Assembly: GCA_024650045.1 (NCBI GenBank)
Contig: JANKMU010000003.1
Span: 50,738-114,737 of the forward strand
DNA: 64,000 nt
Direction of reading: 5' to 3'
Source of the DNA: Mycoplasmatota bacterium
GTDB lineage: Bacteria; Bacillota_I; Bacilli_A; Acholeplasmatales; Acholeplasmataceae
The notes below the pieces were generated by a model that saw nothing but the letters and a program-made list of their open reading frames with translations, searched no databases and was not told the origin of the DNA. The position numbers and the translations under genes are program-made. Each line of letters begins with the position of its first letter. Position 1 is the first letter of the stretch. Positions 10,751 to 20,264 of this stretch are shown here, one piece after another.

Positions 10751-10782
10751 AATTTCTAGGTCATCCATAGAAATTTTTTTAT
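10751..10782 (+). terminator. Putative riboswitch-controlled intrinsic terminator
   Basis: aatttct-aggtcatccat-agaaatt followed by T-run, between TPP element and thiT. Confidence 0.7.
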
Positions 10783-10802
10783 TTTCTAAGGAGGAAAAGA
10801 AA

Positions 10803-11378
10803 ATGAATGCAAGTAAGGAATTAAAAAAGATTACGATGAGCAGTGGTTTAGTAGCAATCGCTTTTGTGATTGAGTTGCTCATCAAATTTGTTTTGCCAAT
10901 GTTTAATATGCCTTTTGGAGGTAATTTCATTGGATTGTCGATGTTGCCATTAATTTTTATCGGATTTCTTTATGGATTGAAATACGGTATATTGGCATGC
11001 TTTGTGTATGGAATCTTTGAGATTATTTTAGCACCGAGTGGGTATATCATTGGTTGGTCCTTTTTATTGGATTATCTCATAGGATTTACTGCGTTTGGAC
11101 TAACTGGTTTCTTTGTTGGTAAACTAGGTAGTGTTAAATGGACTGTTATAGGTATTGCAGTTGCAGGTTTTGTAAGATATTTATCTGTTTCTTTTGCAGG
11201 TGTTATCTTTTGGACTGAAACAGCCAATTTTGATGCATGGGTTTATTCATTTATTTATTATAACCTTGGTTATATGGTAACTTCAACAGTTCTAACAACT
11301 ATTATTGCATTATTGATTAGAAAACGCATCTTAGATCTTAACGACCAGATGATGTCACAGACTCCAGCAACAAGTTAA
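10803..11378 (+). CDS. thiT: Thiamine-specific ECF transporter S component ThiT
   Basis: ThiT-like membrane protein downstream of TPP riboswitch. Confidence 0.9.
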   Translation: MNASKELKKITMSSGLVAIAFVIELLIKFVLPMFNMPFGGNFIGLSMLPLIFIGFLYGLKYGILACFVYGIFEIILAPSGYIIGWSFLLDYLIGFTAFGLTGFFVGKLGSVKWTVIGIAVAGFVRYLSVSFAGVIFWTETANFDAWVYSFIYYNLGYMVTSTVLTTIIALLIRKRILDLNDQMMSQTPATS

Positions 11379-11934
11379 CTGCTTTAAGATAATCTAATCT
11401 TGGTTGATATCCAAAAGGAATTGAATAAGCATGTTCAACAAAAGCAGAATAAGGGATGGATTTTCGTCCCTTTTCCTTATCATGCTGCATATCCCAATAT
11501 TCAAATAAAATACTTGCTGGTAATAAGTAATATTCATTATATGCTTTGAAGTGGACAATCAAAAAAGAAACTCCTTTTTGTTTATCTACATTTCTTAAAT
11601 GATCGATTTGATGAGGGTGAACGTTTTTTAAGGGCATAGATGTTTTAGAATTCGTTTCTTTTGCATCAAAATCGATATAAAGACCTTTATATATCCCGTT
11701 AAAGTCTGTTGTTGATGGTGTTTTATAATAAGCTTCAGTTATTTTTGCTTTGTTTCTTGCAGGGTAACTGACGTTAACGACTTGTATTGGTGTTGGTTTT
11801 TTATGAATAACTGCAATACCCATATCAAGATAATAGGAATTCGTAGATTCAATATCAGATTCTAGTGTCATTCCAAGATTTGCATAATTCGTTGATTTAA
11901 CTTGTTTTTTTCTTTTAATTGGATAATTTACCAT
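11338..11934 (-). CDS. recU: Holliday junction resolvase RecU
   Basis: MVNYPIKRK...ANLGMTLESDIESTNSYYLDMGIAVIHKKPTPIQVV; YIDFDAKET nuclease motif; ATG at 11934. Confidence 0.93.
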   Translation of the reverse strand: MVNYPIKRKKQVKSTNYANLGMTLESDIESTNSYYLDMGIAVIHKKPTPIQVVNVSYPARNKAKITEAYYKTPSTTDFNGIYKGLYIDFDAKETNSKTSMPLKNVHPHQIDHLRNVDKQKGVSFLIVHFKAYNEYYLLPASILFEYWDMQHDKEKGRKSIPYSAFVEHAYSIPFGYQPRLDYLKAVNLLLESVTSSGR

Positions 11935-12046
11935 ATGTTGATCACCTACTATAATCATAACATAGTTATAAGACAAATTCATTGTGTAATTTGAAAAACA
12001 TGGTATAATATTTTTAGTAAAAAACGTTACAGAAGGAAGTGTTAGC

Positions 12047-13720
12047 TTGAGTAAAATAAGATTTTTCGCATTAGGTGGGCTAGGCGAAAACGGAAAGAAC
12101 ATGTATGTTGTTGAGGTTGATCAGCAATTATTTATATTAGACGCTGGTATTAAGTATCCAAGTGCAGAACTTTATGGTGTTGATGAAATCATACCAGATT
12201 ATAAAGTATTGATTCGTGCTAAAGATCGCATCGCTGGTATTTTTTTGTCGCATGCTCATGAAGACCATATCAGTGCACTTCCACATATATTAAGAGATTT
12301 AAATGTACCTGTATATGCAACGAATTTTACAATGCAAATTTTAAAGGATTTATTAAAAGATGAAGGTTATAATCTTGATGATTTAACTTTAAATACAATT
12401 TCACAAAATAGTATTATTAAATTCGGAAATGTTAGAGTAACATTTTTTAATACAACACATTCAATTCCAGAATCAGTTGGGATTGCAGTTCATACTGTAG
12501 ATGGTGTCATTGTCTATACAAGTGATTTTACTTTTGATCAAAGTGGTGATGTTAAATACCAAACTGATTTTAGAAAGATTAATGAATTGGCTGAAAAAAA
12601 TGTTTTAGCATTACTAACTGAGTCTTTAGGTTCTACATTAGAACTAAAAGGTGGAGTATCAACAAATTTAAATCATAAGATTAATAGTATATATACGAAT
12701 GCTGAAGGTAGAATTATTGTTTCATTGTTCTCTTCTGATTTAAGAAAGATTCAACGCATTATTGACATATCATTGATGCATCGTAAAAAAATAGCAATTA
12801 TCGGTAGAAGAGCACAAAGAATTGTTGACATAGCAATTCAAAACGGATACTTAACTATTCCAAAAGAATCTTTAATCGCTTTACGTTATATTGATGACAA
12901 AAATAAAAACGATGATAAAAATATTGTTGCTCTTGTTACGGGTAATCGTCATGAACCATTCTTTATGCTTCAAAGAATGTGCAAAAAAGTTGATAGATTA
13001 ATTAACATTACAGAAGATGATACGATTATTTTAATGACTGCACCTGTTCCAGGTACTGAAAAAATGGCTGCTAGAACATTAGATATTTTATATCGCAGTG
13101 ATGCTAAAGTTGAAGTTATAGATAAAAGATTGTTAACTGCTGCACATGCGACTGCTGAAGAAATCAAAATGATGATTAACCTGCTTAAACCTAAATTTAT
13201 TATTCCAACGATAGGAGAATATCGCCATCAATTTGGTGTTAGGAAATTAGCTCAAGAGATTAATTATAAAGAAGATCAAGTTTTTCTTCTAGATAATGGA
13301 GATGTCTTAACATTTGATAATAAGGAAACATACGTTTCGCGAAATGAAATCAATGTTGGAGAAATTTTGATTGATGGAACAGCTGTTGGAGACGTTAATG
13401 ATTTTGTGATGAAAGATCGCGAATTACTAGCAGAAGATGGGGCACTTTTGGTTGTTGCACATATCAGTCCAAGAACGAAGAAGATTATTGGAGAAGTTAA
13501 AATCATAACTAAAGGTTTTGTTTATGTTCAAGAATCTGAAGAAATTTTAAATAGAGTTAAAGAAAAGTTTATTGAAGTTAGTCAAAAACATTTAGAAGGC
13601 AAATATATCAACTGGAATGAATATAAAAGAGATGTACGTAATGAAGTGAATCGTTTTATTTATCAAGAAACAAGAAGATCTCCAATTACGATACCAGTTA
13701 TTATATCAACTGAAAATTAA
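12047..13720 (+). CDS. rnjA: Ribonuclease J
   Basis: ALGGLGENGKNMYVVEVD, LSHAHEDHI beta-CASP metallo-lactamase motifs; TTG start. Confidence 0.95.
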   Translation: MSKIRFFALGGLGENGKNMYVVEVDQQLFILDAGIKYPSAELYGVDEIIPDYKVLIRAKDRIAGIFLSHAHEDHISALPHILRDLNVPVYATNFTMQILKDLLKDEGYNLDDLTLNTISQNSIIKFGNVRVTFFNTTHSIPESVGIAVHTVDGVIVYTSDFTFDQSGDVKYQTDFRKINELAEKNVLALLTESLGSTLELKGGVSTNLNHKINSIYTNAEGRIIVSLFSSDLRKIQRIIDISLMHRKKIAIIGRRAQRIVDIAIQNGYLTIPKESLIALRYIDDKNKNDDKNIVALVTGNRHEPFFMLQRMCKKVDRLINITEDDTIILMTAPVPGTEKMAARTLDILYRSDAKVEVIDKRLLTAAHATAEEIKMMINLLKPKFIIPTIGEYRHQFGVRKLAQEINYKEDQVFLLDNGDVLTFDNKETYVSRNEINVGEILIDGTAVGDVNDFVMKDRELLAEDGALLVVAHISPRTKKIIGEVKIITKGFVYVQESEEILNRVKEKFIEVSQKHLEGKYINWNEYKRDVRNEVNRFIYQETRRSPITIPVIISTEN

Positions 13721-13748
13721 AAATACCCAAAATTTTGGGTATTTTTTT
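13721..13748. terminator. Bidirectional intrinsic terminator
   Basis: aaatacccaaaattttgggtattttttt between convergent rnjA and rarA. Confidence 0.75.
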
Positions 13749-14979
13749 ATCGTTTGACCTTTTTAATTTTATCGATAATTTTCAAACGGTCAGCTAAAGC
13801 TTTTTCATAGCTGGACTCTGTTTTAGGATGATAATATGTTTTATCCTTAATCTTATCAGGTAAATGAGTTTGATCATTAATACTATCAGGATTTAAATGA
13901 GGATAATGATAAATTTCAGGATTCAATTTAATCTTTCTATTATTAACATGATCAGGTACAGTTCCTGTATCTGTGTTTTCATAATCTGCTATTGCATCAT
14001 CGATTGCTGCTATAGCAGTATTTGATTTTGGTGATATTGCCATATCAATAACGACATTTGCTAAAATAATCCTAGCTTCAGGAAAACCGACACGGATGGC
14101 TGCATCGCATGCATTTAAAACTTTGCCCCCCATTAAGGGATTTGCTAAGCTTATATCTTCGTAAGCAATAACTAAAAGTCTTCTAATAATTGACTGAAGA
14201 TCACCTAATGTTATTAATCGAGCTAAATAATGTATAGCTGCATCTACATCTGACCCTCTTATTGATTTTTGTAAAGCTGATAAAAGATTATAAAAATGGT
14301 CTTCATGATCATCTAAATCATGACTCACCTTACCGGCAACACGATAAACTGTTTGTGCAGTTAATAAATCACCATCATTTAATACTAATGCTGCACTTTC
14401 CAAAATGTTTAAAGCAGTTCTAACTTCAGAATTGGAATATCTTGTAATTGCACTAAGTGCGTTTTTATCAATACGAATATCAACATCCAACTCTTTTATC
14501 GCACTCATTAAAGCTTTTTCAATCGCTTCATCATCTAATTTTTTAACTTCATATAGATGACATCTTGAGCGAATCGCCATATTGATACTTTGATAAGGAT
14601 TTAATGTAGTTAAACCAATCACAGTGGCATTGCCATTTTCCATATAAGGCAGTAAATAATCTTGAACATCTGTCTTCATTCGATGAATTTCATCGATAAC
14701 GATTAATATATCGTGATAATTTGTTGTTTCAATAATATCTTTTAGTTTTGCTTTATTATCAGTTGATGCATTAAAAAAATAAAAGTCAAGACCCGATAAT
14801 TGTGCAAATAGTTGTGCAATTGTTGTTTTTCCTGTTCCTGGAGGACCGTGCAAAATAAAAGAAAGCAGTTTCTTTTTTTCTAGCATTGAAACCAAAACAC
14901 CATCTTTACCAACAAGATGGTCTTGTCCGAAAACATCTTCAAATTTTTGTGGTCGCATACGATAAGCTAATGGCTTCAT
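13747..14979 (-). CDS. rarA: Replication-associated recombination protein A (RarA/MgsA AAA+ ATPase)
   Basis: GPPGTGKTTIAQLFAQLS Walker A; MKPLAYRMRPQKFEDVFGQDHLVG. Confidence 0.95.
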   Translation of the reverse strand: MKPLAYRMRPQKFEDVFGQDHLVGKDGVLVSMLEKKKLLSFILHGPPGTGKTTIAQLFAQLSGLDFYFFNASTDNKAKLKDIIETTNYHDILIVIDEIHRMKTDVQDYLLPYMENGNATVIGLTTLNPYQSINMAIRSRCHLYEVKKLDDEAIEKALMSAIKELDVDIRIDKNALSAITRYSNSEVRTALNILESAALVLNDGDLLTAQTVYRVAGKVSHDLDDHEDHFYNLLSALQKSIRGSDVDAAIHYLARLITLGDLQSIIRRLLVIAYEDISLANPLMGGKVLNACDAAIRVGFPEARIILANVVIDMAISPKSNTAIAAIDDAIADYENTDTGTVPDHVNNRKIKLNPEIYHYPHLNPDSINDQTHLPDKIKDKTYYHPKTESSYEKALADRLKIIDKIKKVKR

Positions 14980-15093
14980 TTCATCACCTATTTAGATTAT
15001 AGCATACTTGCTAAAAGTTTAGAAATGAGTTAAAATAGAACGGTATAACAATGCTCTTTTTTTATTAAAAGAGACACCTAGGAGGATTTATAA

Positions 15094-15606
15094 ATGAAAT
15101 TAGAAAATTACATTGCAGATGTACCAGATTTTCCCAAAAAAGGTATTCTATTTAGAGACATAACACCACTCATGTTAGACGGTAAAGCATTTCAATATGC
15201 TGCTGACCAATTTATTCAATTTGCTAAAGATAAGAAAGCAACATTAATTGTTGGTCCTGAAGCAAGGGGCTTTATTTTTGGATGTCCTGTTGCTGCTGGT
15301 TTGGGTATTGGATTTGCTCCAGTTAGAAAACCAGGGAAATTACCAAGAGAATATGTTAGTGTATCATATGATTTGGAATATGGATCTAATGAATTATGCC
15401 TACATTCTGATGCAATCAAAAAAGGTGATAAAGTATTGATTGTTGATGATTTACTTGCAACAGGTGGAACGATGGATGCAACTGTTAAATTAGTTGAAAA
15501 ACTAGGTGGCGAAGTAGTTGGTTTAGCATTTCTTATTGAGCTTTCTGAACTTAAAGGTAGAGACAATTTAAAAAACTATGATATATTAACATTAATCACT
15601 TACTAA
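15094..15606 (+). CDS. apt: Adenine phosphoribosyltransferase
   Basis: [20 protein letters not shown]-binding motif; [16 protein letters not shown]. Confidence 0.96.
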   Translation: MKLENYIADVPDFPKKGILFRDITPLMLDGKAFQYAADQFIQFAKDKKATLIVGPEARGFIFGCPVAAGLGIGFAPVRKPGKLPREYVSVSYDLEYGSNELCLHSDAIKKGDKVLIVDDLLATGGTMDATVKLVEKLGGEVVGLAFLIELSELKGRDNLKNYDILTLITY

Positions 15607-15619
15607 AGGAAGTGTTTTT

Positions 15620-17797
15620 ATGAACGATCCACTGTTTCAATCCCTCTTCGAATCATTCGACACATACATCAAAAGAGAATCAGACATTGAGCTTATTAAA
15701 AAAGCTTATTTTTTGTCGAAAGAAAAACACGAAGGGCAAATGCGAAAAAGTGGAGAACCATATATTACACATCCTGTTGCAGTTGCTAAAATCTTAGCGG
15801 ATTTAAGAGGTGGACCTGCAACTTTAATCGCAGCATTATTGCATGATACAGTAGAAGATACAGCATTAACTTTAGTTGACGTTGAAAAAATATTTGGTAA
15901 AGATATTTCATTGCTTGTTGATGGTGTGACTAAAATCAGTAAATTATCTTTTAACACGCAAGCCTCTCAGGCTGATAATCATCAAAAAATGCTATTAGCA
16001 ATGGCTAAAGATATTCGCGTTATTTTGATTAAAATTGCAGACAGATTACATAATGTTCGTACACTAGATTCAATGGCTCCAGAAAAGCAATACAAAATAG
16101 CAACAGAAACTTTAGAGATTTATGCACCATTAGCACATAGGTTAGGTATCTTTAGAATCAAAGCTGAGTTAGAAGACCGCTCACTTCGCTATACAGATCC
16201 TCCAATGTATTATCGTGTATCTAATATGATTCAAGCTAAAAAGGCAGAACGTGAAGCATCCATTGATCACGTGATTGAACACATTACTGATTTATTTAAA
16301 ACGAGTGAGTTAAACGAGTTTGAAATCAAAGGTCGCATTAAAAATATCTATAGTATTTATAAAAAAATGGTTAAAGATCAGAAACAATTTGAAGATATAT
16401 ATGATCTATTAGCTGTAAGAGTGATTGTTGACCGTGTTGAGACATGTTATCAGGCACTAGGTATTATTCACGCCAACTTTACACCGATACCAAGACGATT
16501 TAAAGACTATATTGCAGTACCTAAACCAAATATGTATCAATCGCTTCACACGACCGTTTTATCTGATGATGGAACGTTATTTGAAGTGCAAATTAGGACT
16601 CCAGAAATGGATCAAATTGCTGAATTTGGGGTTGCTGCTCACTGGGCTTATAAAGAAAATAAAACATACTCAAAAGAAAGAGAACAATTTGAAATTGCTC
16701 AAAAACTTAAATGGTATGGTGAACTTCTAAAAATGAGTGAAGACACAGATGAGACTGAAGGTGGAGCTGAAGAGTTCGTTGGTACAATTAAAGGCGATAT
16801 TCTTGATGCAAATGTCTATGTTTTTACACCTAAAGGTGAAGTTATTGAACTTCCAAAAGGCTCTACACCTATTGATTTTGCATACCGAATCCATACGGAT
16901 ATTGGTAATAAAATGGTTGGTGCTTTAGTTAATAACCGAATTGTTACACTAGATTATGAACTCAATACTGGCGATATCGTTAGTGTTAAAATAAATAAAA
17001 ATTCTTATGGTCCAAGTGAAGATTGGTTAAAGATTGCTAAATCCTCACATGCAAGACATAAAATCAAGAGTTTCTTAAATAAATTAAACAAGGATTCATT
17101 AACTCAAACGGGTAAAGAAACATTAGAACGCGAGTTTACAGCAAATAAAGTCCATGAATCATTAGATGATGCATTTGTTAAAAAACATTTCGAAAAAAAT
17201 ATGATTACAACCGTTTCTGATTTATATTTAGAAGTCGGAAAAGGAAATGTTAGTCCTAAAACTGTTGTTAGTAAGATGTTAGGTCAAGAAGTTGACCCAA
17301 ATCTTATGTTACAGCGACAAATGGAAAAAGCTTCTAAGCAATTAACAACACACCATGAAACAGGTGTAGTCATTGAAGGACTATCAAGTCCACAACTCAA
17401 ATTATCAAACTGTTGTTTACCAATTCCTGGAGATCCTATTCTTGGCTATGTGAGTAAACAAAGCGGCATTGTTATTCACACCAAAGATTGTCCAAATACG
17501 AAACAGTTTGAAGAAAATCGATTAATTGAAGCATTTTGGTCACAAGATATCACAAGAAAATATCCAACATGGATTAAAGTTGTTGGTGGTAACAAAACAA
17601 CTCTACTCACGGAAGTTGTTACAACAATCAACGCATCAAGTGTCGCTATTGCAGAAGTTAATGCTATAACAACCTCAAGTCTTGAAATAATAATTAAAAT
17701 CAAAGTATCAATTACAAATTTAAATGCTTTACAGTCATTGATGGTTAACTTAAGAAAAATTAGTGAGATCTATTCAGTGGAGAGAGATTACAAATGA
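15620..17797 (+). CDS. rel: (p)ppGpp synthetase/hydrolase RelA/SpoT homolog
   Basis: HD domain (LLHDTVEDT), synthetase motif YQSLHTTV, TGS and ACT domains. Confidence 0.96.
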   Translation: MNDPLFQSLFESFDTYIKRESDIELIKKAYFLSKEKHEGQMRKSGEPYITHPVAVAKILADLRGGPATLIAALLHDTVEDTALTLVDVEKIFGKDISLLVDGVTKISKLSFNTQASQADNHQKMLLAMAKDIRVILIKIADRLHNVRTLDSMAPEKQYKIATETLEIYAPLAHRLGIFRIKAELEDRSLRYTDPPMYYRVSNMIQAKKAEREASIDHVIEHITDLFKTSELNEFEIKGRIKNIYSIYKKMVKDQKQFEDIYDLLAVRVIVDRVETCYQALGIIHANFTPIPRRFKDYIAVPKPNMYQSLHTTVLSDDGTLFEVQIRTPEMDQIAEFGVAAHWAYKENKTYSKEREQFEIAQKLKWYGELLKMSEDTDETEGGAEEFVGTIKGDILDANVYVFTPKGEVIELPKGSTPIDFAYRIHTDIGNKMVGALVNNRIVTLDYELNTGDIVSVKINKNSYGPSEDWLKIAKSSHARHKIKSFLNKLNKDSLTQTGKETLEREFTANKVHESLDDAFVKKHFEKNMITTVSDLYLEVGKGNVSPKTVVSKMLGQEVDPNLMLQRQMEKASKQLTTHHETGVVIEGLSSPQLKLSNCCLPIPGDPILGYVSKQSGIVIHTKDCPNTKQFEENRLIEAFWSQDITRKYPTWIKVVGGNKTTLLTEVVTTINASSVAIAEVNAITTSSLEIIIKIKVSITNLNALQSLMVNLRKISEIYSVERDYK

Positions 17798-18228
17798 GAG
17801 TCATCGTTCAAAGAGTATCAAGTGCAAAAGTTGAGGTTGATTCAAGAGTTGTAGGAAGTATTAATCAAGGATACTTATTGTATATAGGCATTCATATTGA
17901 TGACAATCAAGAAAAAGTCATCAAGATGGCTGAAAAAGTTCACAATCTAAGAATTTTTGAAGATGAAAATCAAAAAATGAATCAAAATTTAACAACAGTT
18001 AATGGTGACATTCTTGCAATTTCACAATTCACATTATATGGGGATACTAAAGGCAACAACAGACCATCGTTTATTCAAGCAGCTAGACCTGATCAAGCAG
18101 AAAAATTATATGAATTATTTGTCAATGAACTTAAAAAACATCATCATGTTGAACAAGGTGTTTTCCAAGCACACATGAAAGTTCATTCAGTTAATGACGG
18201 ACCTGTGACAATCCTGATTGAATTCTAA
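17794..18228 (+). CDS. dtd: D-aminoacyl-tRNA deacylase
   Basis: MRVIVQRVSSAKVEV, SQFTLYGDTKGNRPSF-like motif. Confidence 0.96.
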   Translation: MRVIVQRVSSAKVEVDSRVVGSINQGYLLYIGIHIDDNQEKVIKMAEKVHNLRIFEDENQKMNQNLTTVNGDILAISQFTLYGDTKGNNRPSFIQAARPDQAEKLYELFVNELKKHHHVEQGVFQAHMKVHSVNDGPVTILIEF

Positions 18229-18257
18229 TTGACAAAATTATCTTTTTAAGATAATAT
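18229..18257 (+). promoter_or_regulatory. Putative sigma-A promoter of the T-box/GNAT/hisS/aspS operon
   Basis: TTGACA, 17 nt spacer, TAATAT. Confidence 0.65.
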
Positions 18258-18263
18258 TGTACT

Positions 18264-18412
18264 ATAAATGAATCGTCAATGATAAAGGAGCTCTGATTAA
18301 GGGCAGTGACACCTTTTGAGACAAAAACAAGTAATTGAGGGCTAGAAAGTTTTCTAGAACTAAGGTGGTACCGCGTATATTTTACGTCCTTAGAGTTTTT
18401 TAAGGACGTTTT
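18264..18412 (+). ncRNA. T-box leader (compact)
   Basis: Conserved AAGGTGGTACCGCG at ~18362, followed by acgtcctta...taaggacg-T terminator; upstream of hisS/aspS operon. Confidence 0.92.
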
Positions 18413-18432
18413 TATTTTGATTGAGGTGTAAG

Positions 18433-19011
18433 ATGAAGAAACCGTATAAGCAAATGCCTGTTGTTTATTTTGATCATTATGTACTTCGAACACTAAAGAA
18501 AACCGATTACAAAGACATGTATGATTATGGTAAAAACCCTGAAGTCACTAGATATTTGTCATGGGGACCTTTCATTATTCCATCGGAAGCAAAACGTTCA
18601 ATCTTACAGATATTTTACCCAAGAGTTAGATATGGATTACCTATTGGATATGCAATCGTCGATGTTAAAACATCTAAAATGATTGGAACGATTGATTTCC
18701 ATAGTAAAATAAAAGGTGAAAATGGAGCCGAAATTGGTTACGTGTTACACCAAAATTATTGGAATAAAGGCATTATGTCTCAAGCAATTAAAAAAATGAT
18801 CGAAATAGGATTTGAATATTTAAATTTCGATATACTAAGAATTAGACATTTAAAGAAAAATATAGCAAGTCAAAAAGTAATTGAAAAAACACCATTTAAA
18901 TTCATTCAAAAAGAAAAATATGTTTTAGAGAAAAGAAATTCAGTTTTAGAAGATGAAATGCTCACATATGAGCTATCCAAGGAGGATTATTATGGCAGTA
19001 AACAAAGTTAA
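18433..19011 (+). CDS. GNAT-family N-acetyltransferase
   Basis: RimJ/RimL-like acetyltransferase fold (GAEIGYVLHQNYWNKGIMSQAIKKMIEIGFEYLNFDILRI). Confidence 0.85.
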   Translation: MKKPYKQMPVVYFDHYVLRTLKKTDYKDMYDYGKNPEVTRYLSWGPFIIPSEAKRSILQIFYPRVRYGLPIGYAIVDVKTSKMIGTIDFHSKIKGENGAEIGYVLHQNYWNKGIMSQAIKKMIEIGFEYLNFDILRIRHLKKNIASQKVIEKTPFKFIQKEKYVLEKRNSVLEDEMLTYELSKEDYYGSKQS

Positions 19012-20263
19012 AGGAACCTATGATGTATTACCAAATGAATCGTATTTATGGCAAGCATTAGAAGACCAAATCAGAAAGGTTCTTGGTCAATATAACTTTA
19101 AAGAAATCAGAACACCTATTTTGGAATATAGTGAAGTCTTTCATCGTCATACTGAACTATCTGACATGGTAACAAAAGAAACATACGATTTTGAGGATCG
19201 TGGAGATAGAAATCTAACCTTAAGACCAGAAGGTACTGCAGGTGTTATTCGTAGCTATGTTGAAAATAAACTTTATGCAACACAAGAATTAGAAAAAGTT
19301 TTTTACATCGGTCCAAATTTTAGATATGAACGTCCTCAAAAAGGTAGATATCGTCAATTTTATCAATTTGGTGTTGAAGCCATAGGAACAGTTGATCCTG
19401 CTTTAGATGCTGAAATGATTATTTTAGCTTATGATTTTATGAAACGTTTAGGATTAAAAGGTGTTCGCGTTAAAATCAATAGTTTAGGTGATGAAGAATC
19501 AAGACAAGACTATCGAAAAGCATTGGTTGAACATTTTCAACCACATGTTCATGAGTTATGTGAAGATTGTCAACAAAGAATAACTAAAAATCCATTAAGA
19601 ATATTGGATTGCAAAGTTGACCAAAAACATAAAGCAGTTAAAGAAGCACCTACGCCTCAAGATTATCTAAACGCTACTTCAAGAGCATACTTCCAAAAAG
19701 TTTTAACACATTTGAATGCTGCGAAAATAAGCTATGAAATCGCTCATAAACTTGTTCGCGGGTTAGACTACTATAGTCATACAGTTTTCGAAATAGAGGC
19801 TGATATCGAAGGTTTTGGCGCTCAAAACGCACTTGGTGGTGGTGGGCGCTATCAAAAACTTGTATCAGAACTTGGTGGACCTGATTTAGGTGGTATTGGC
19901 TTTGCATGTGGTATGGAAAGACTACTTCTAGCTTTGGATGCTGAAAATGTTGCATTTGCTAAAGAAAGTGAATTAGATGCCTATGTCATCGTCTTTAATG
20001 AAGATTTAAAGATGGTTGCTACAAAGATTTTATATGACCTTAGAGTTGCAGGAATTACTGCAGATACAAACTTTACTCAAAAATCATTTAAAGCACAATT
20101 AAAACAAGCATTAAGAATGAATGCTAAATATTTAATTATTTTAGGTGATGACGAATACCAAAAAGGTGTTGTGGGTATTAAAAATACAAAGACAGAAAAA
20201 CAAGAAGAAGTTGTCATTTCGAAAATTAAAAAATATATGACAGAAAAACTGGAGAAAAAATAA
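18992..20263 (+). CDS. hisS: Histidyl-tRNA synthetase
   Basis: KVKGTYDVLP, RPEGTAGVIRSYVENKL, LVRGLDYYSHTVFE; ggagg RBS before ATG 18992. Confidence 0.97.
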   Translation: MAVNKVKGTYDVLPNESYLWQALEDQIRKVLGQYNFKEIRTPILEYSEVFHRHTELSDMVTKETYDFEDRGDRNLTLRPEGTAGVIRSYVENKLYATQELEKVFYIGPNFRYERPQKGRYRQFYQFGVEAIGTVDPALDAEMIILAYDFMKRLGLKGVRVKINSLGDEESRQDYRKALVEHFQPHVHELCEDCQQRITKNPLRILDCKVDQKHKAVKEAPTPQDYLNATSRAYFQKVLTHLNAAKISYEIAHKLVRGLDYYSHTVFEIEADIEGFGAQNALGGGGRYQKLVSELGGPDLGGIGFACGMERLLLALDAENVAFAKESELDAYVIVFNEDLKMVATKILYDLRVAGITADTNFTQKSFKAQLKQALRMNAKYLIILGDDEYQKGVVGIKNTKTEKQEEVVISKIKKYMTEKLEKK

Positions 20264-20264
20264 T

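Noticed and set aside
10592-10930. Minus-strand 112-aa ORF
   Set aside because: Overlaps the TPP riboswitch and the thiT 5' end antisense; no support.
12970-13506. Minus-strand ORFs in rnjA
   Set aside because: Antisense shadows with Ser/Ile-rich composition; RNase J is clear on the + strand.
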